Shown here: in pieces, positions 61,552 to 64,000 of the stretch
Position numbering within the stretch: the first letter of the stretch is position 1
Layout: each line of letters starts with the position of its first letter
Origin: Tabrizicola_A sp965284335
Lineage (GTDB): Bacteria > Pseudomonadota > Alphaproteobacteria > Rhodobacterales > Rhodobacteraceae
DNA: 64,000 nucleotides
Assembly: GCF_965284335.1 (NCBI RefSeq)
Contig: NZ_OZ260076.1
Direction: 5' to 3' (one strand)
Notes under the pieces: generated by a model
Database searches by the model: none
What the model was told of the DNA's origin: nothing
Seen by the model: the letters and a program-made list of their open reading frames with translations, nothing else
Position numbers and translations under genes: made by a program

Positions 61552-62456
61552 CATCCCTGCCCCTGACCTATTCCCCCGAAGTAGCGGCTGCGCGGGCATC
61601 CGGCGCGCCCTTGGTGGCGCTTGAATCCACCATCATCACCCATGGGATGCCCTTTCCGCAAAATGTCGAGACAGCCCGGGCGGTTGAGGCTGAGGTGCGC
61701 GCCCATGGCGCGGTGCCTGCCACCATCGCCATTATGGACGGGCAGATCCATATCGGGCTGACCGATGCTGAGTTAGACCGTTTGGGTCAGGCGAGCCATG
61801 TTGCCAAGCTGAGCCGGGCCGATCTGGCGGCCTGCCTTGCCACGGGCGGGATGGGGGCCACCACTGTGGCCGCCACGATGATTTGCGCCCATCTTGCCGG
61901 GATCAAGGTCTTTGCCACCGGTGGCATTGGTGGCGTGCATCGTGGGGCCGAAAGCTCGTTTGACGTGTCGGCCGACCTGATGGAATTGGCGGCAACTCCG
62001 GTGACCGTCGTGGCGGCAGGTGCCAAGGCCATTCTTGATCTGCCCAAAACGCTGGAGGTTTTGGAAACCCAAGGCGTGCCGGTCATTGCCTTTGGCCAAG
62101 ACGATTTTCCGGCCTTTTGGTCGCGCCGCTCTGGCCTGCGCGCGCCGTTGCGGATGGACCGTGCCGAGGATATTGCCGCCGCCCATCGGATGCGGGGCCT
62201 TTTGGGCCTGCCCGGCGGGCAATTGGTGGCCAATCCCATCCCGCCCGAGGCCGAGATCCCCTTGGCTGAAATCACGCCCGTGATCGAGGCCGCCTTGGCC
62301 GAGGCTGCGGCGCAGGGCATTGCCGCCAAGGCTGTGACGCCGTTTTTGTTGGACCGGATGTTTCAGCTGACCTCGGGGCGGTCTTTGACCTCGAACATCG
62401 CTTTGGTCTTGAACAATGCCCGTCTTGGGGCCGCAATTGCAGGTCATTTGGCCTAA
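61548..62456 (+). CDS. psuG: Pseudouridine-5'-phosphate glycosidase
   Basis: A 302-residue PsuG. LESTIITHGMPFPQNVETA is the diagnostic N-terminal block, and TGGIGGVHRGAESSFD and LTSGRSLTSNIALVLNNA are conserved. It splits pseudouridine 5'-phosphate into uracil and ribose 5-phosphate. It overlaps psuK by four bases, making a two-gene pathway; no transporter is nearby. Confidence 0.95.
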   Translation: MTSLPLTYSPEVAAARASGAPLVALESTIITHGMPFPQNVETARAVEAEVRAHGAVPATIAIMDGQIHIGLTDAELDRLGQASHVAKLSRADLAACLATGGMGATTVAATMICAHLAGIKVFATGGIGGVHRGAESSFDVSADLMELAATPVTVVAAGAKAILDLPKTLEVLETQGVPVIAFGQDDFPAFWSRRSGLRAPLRMDRAEDIAAAHRMRGLLGLPGGQLVANPIPPEAEIPLAEITPVIEAALAEAAAQGIAAKAVTPFLLDRMFQLTSGRSLTSNIALVLNNARLGAAIAGHLA

Positions 62457-62514
62457 GACTATTGCCCAAAGGCGTGGGCCTTCTTAAGTTTCCAAGAACT
62501 GTTCAGGAGTGCAG

Positions 62515-63204
62515 ATGTCAGAAGAACCCCGCCGGTCCGTCTTTGCCGCTTTGCGTGCGTCGTTTTTAACCGGGCTTGTCGTGGTTTTGCCCATTGGCCT
62601 GACGATCTATGTGGTCTGGGGCGTTGTGGGCTGGATTGATGGATGGATCCTGCCGCTGATCCCCGCCGCCTATCAGCCCGAGGCGCTGGTGCACCGCTTT
62701 TTCGGCCCCGATGTCGATTTCCCGGTGCGCGGGCTGGGCGTTTTGGTGTTTTTGGTCTTTACCGCGCTGGTCGGTTCGGTGGCGCGTGGGCTGATCGGCC
62801 GATCCTTGGTGCGCAAGGCTGAAGACATCGTGGATCGCGTGCCTTTGGTGCGGTCGGTCTATTCGGGGGTCAAGCAGATCACCGAGACCTTCTTTGCCAA
62901 ATCGGAAAAGAACTTTGAGCGCACCTGTCTCGTCGAATTCCCGCGGGAAGGCTATTGGGCGGTCGGAATGGTCGCCACAAAGCCCAAGGGCGAGATTGCC
63001 GAAAAGCTGCCTGGAGGCGCGGGGATGGTGGCGGTGTTCATCGGGTTGACGCCGCTGACCTCAGGCATGCTGATCTTTGTGCCTGAACGCGATGTGATCA
63101 TTCTGGATCTCAAGGCGGATGAGGCGGTCAAGCTGATCGTCTCGGCCGGGCTGGTTTATCCGGCGACGAAAGAGCAGATGGAGGCCGCCATCGCCGCCCG
63201 CTAA
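62515..63204 (+). CDS. DUF502 membrane protein
   Basis: A 229-residue protein with two N-terminal membrane segments (residues ~15-40 and ~70-95) and a soluble C-terminal domain with VPLVRSVYSGVKQITE and GLTPLTSGMLIFVPE, the DUF502 pattern shared with plant COV1-like proteins. Function unknown. ATG 62515 follows CAGGAG. Confidence 0.85.
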   Translation: MSEEPRRSVFAALRASFLTGLVVVLPIGLTIYVVWGVVGWIDGWILPLIPAAYQPEALVHRFFGPDVDFPVRGLGVLVFLVFTALVGSVARGLIGRSLVRKAEDIVDRVPLVRSVYSGVKQITETFFAKSEKNFERTCLVEFPREGYWAVGMVATKPKGEIAEKLPGGAGMVAVFIGLTPLTSGMLIFVPERDVIILDLKADEAVKLIVSAGLVYPATKEQMEAAIAAR

Positions 63205-63215
63205 GGGCGGCGGAG

Positions 63216-63236
63216 CGATTTTTCGACGAAAAATCG
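63216..63236. terminator. Short palindrome/terminator between convergent genes
   Basis: CGATTTTTCG-A-CGAAAAATCG, a perfect 10-bp-arm dyad with T/A-rich flanks, serves transcription from either side. Confidence 0.6.
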
Positions 63237-63248
63237 GTTTGCGGCGCG

Positions 63249-64000
63249 TTAGAGGGCGGTCCAGCCGCCATCCACCGAGATGGCGGTGCCGGTTACCTGA
63301 TCGGCATGCGGGCTGCACAGATACACCACCGTGCCCCCAATCTGTTCGGTGGTGGCAAATTGGCGCGAGGGTTGGCGTGTGAGCATGACCTCGCGGATCA
63401 CGGTATCGCGGTCCATGCCATGCACTTTCATTTGATCAGGGATCTGCGCCTCGACCAAGGGGGTCAGCACATAGCCCGGGCAGATCGCATTGCAGGTGAT
63501 GCCCTGCCCCGCCGTTTCCAGCGCGATGGTCTTGGACAGGCCCACCACGCCATGCTTGGCCGCGATATAGGCGGATTTATAGGGCGAGGCAGTCAGGCCA
63601 TGGGCAGAGGCGATATTCACCACCCGCCCCCAGCCTTTGGCGCGCATCATCGGCAAGGCGACAGCGGCGGTGTGAAAGGCCGAGCTGAGGTTGATCGCGA
63701 GAATCAGGTTCCATTTGTCGATTGGAAAGCTCTCGACCGGGGCGACGTGCTGGATGCCTGCATTGTTCACCAGAATGTCGCAGGCCCCGGCCCGTTCGAT
63801 CAGGGCGCGGCACTCTTCGGGTTTTGACATATCGGCGGCCAGATAGCGCGCCTTGACCCCGTGGCGGCGTCCTAGATCTGCGGCCAGATCATGGTCTTCG
63901 GGCCGGTCGGTAAAGCTGTTCAACACCACATCGGCGCCGGCGCGGGCCAGTTCTTCGGCCACCCCAAGACCGATGCCAGAGTTTGATCCTGTGATGATGG
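63249..64000 (-). CDS. 3-hydroxybutyrate dehydrogenase (SDR), N-terminus outside window
   Basis: The reading frame continues past 64000. Just before the apparent GTG at 63962, the frame encodes ITGSNSGIGLG, the cofactor motif, so the true start lies outside. Inside are NNAGIQHVAPVE, VNIASAHG (Ser) and YIAAKHGVVG (Tyr, Lys), with the Q residues typical of BdhA. It interconverts acetoacetate and 3-hydroxybutyrate in polyhydroxybutyrate or ketone metabolism. About 250 codons are visible. Confidence 0.88.
   Translation of the reverse strand, partial: IITGSNSGIGLGVAEELARAGADVVLNSFTDRPEDHDLAADLGRRHGVKARYLAADMSKPEECRALIERAGACDILVNNAGIQHVAPVESFPIDKWNLILAINLSSAFHTAAVALPMMRAKGWGRVVNIASAHGLTASPYKSAYIAAKHGVVGLSKTIALETAGQGITCNAICPGYVLTPLVEAQIPDQMKVHGMDRDTVIREVMLTRQPSRQFATTEQIGGTVVYLCSPHADQVTGTAISVDGGWTAL

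Noticed and set aside
63249..63962. Complete 3-hydroxybutyrate dehydrogenase with GTG start at 63962
   Set aside because: The frame stays open to the window edge and encodes the SDR cofactor motif upstream, so the GTG is internal.

Overview
The window reads as a GC-rich alphaproteobacterial chromosome of the Rhodobacterales/Rhodobacteraceae type. The evidence is protein-level resemblance of housekeeping genes (rplM-rpsI, rpsB-tsf, guaA, NADP-type icd), family-typical pairs (DUF6456/DUF6477, PmpA/PmpB sulfur transporters, an isc-suf operon headed by a single-cysteine IscR), a TGA-N9-TCA Iron-Rhodo box, and a Zur box of the TGTTATANTATAACA type. I could not run any search; all names rest on motifs and remembered family sequences.

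Layout. 1-7.4 kb: end of a transporter-linked histidine kinase, a FliM-like protein, a sulfide/persulfide-type operon on the minus strand, a DksA/TraR-like zinc-finger protein and an enoyl-CoA hydratase fused to a degenerate dehydrogenase. 7.5-16.7 kb: an accessory island at a tRNA-Gln gene. It is bounded by a 513-bp direct repeat made of the tRNA 3' end plus a small lipoprotein gene, and carries glycosyltransferases (one split by an IS5-type element), nested IS remnants, tiny coupled genes, a broken replication-type gene, and a secreted subtilase convergent with a small outer-membrane barrel protein. 16.8-24.9 kb: a BaiN-like flavoprotein, kpsT-kpsE-kdsA (capsule export and KDO synthesis, without kpsM), a divergent NhaA, and rplM-rpsI.

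25-46 kb: mostly metabolism and transport. A MocR regulator, potBCA-like polyamine transporter genes without a binding protein, a TetR regulator, PPK2, MetA of the acetyl-CoA type, a P-loop ATPase, a FadL-type porin, an EamA transporter, an SDR, a nitroreductase, guaA, an MttB-family methyltransferase without pyrrolysine, DUF6477/DUF6456, YitT, icd and a four-gene overlapping operon. 46.5-55.6 kb: the iscR-cysteine desulfurase-sufB-(2 genes)-sufCD-(2 YIP1-like membrane genes)-sufS cluster, under a promoter overlaid by Iron-Rhodo and Irr boxes. 55.6-64 kb: tRNA-Arg(CCG), an FAD oxidoreductase, a Zur-box-controlled CobW-family GTPase, rpsB-tsf, psuK-psuG (pseudouridine breakdown), a DUF502 membrane protein, and a 3-hydroxybutyrate dehydrogenase that runs off the right edge.

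Between genes there are at least three families of structured repeats: a 63-bp nested palindrome in two convergent intergenic regions, a GGATATTT..GCCACATTGAAGGC element in three places, and a 31-bp-arm hairpin upstream of psuK. The strongest candidates for something new are the tRNA-Gln island with its duplicated but only synonymously diverged lipoprotein gene, and the island-borne subtilase/barrel pair.
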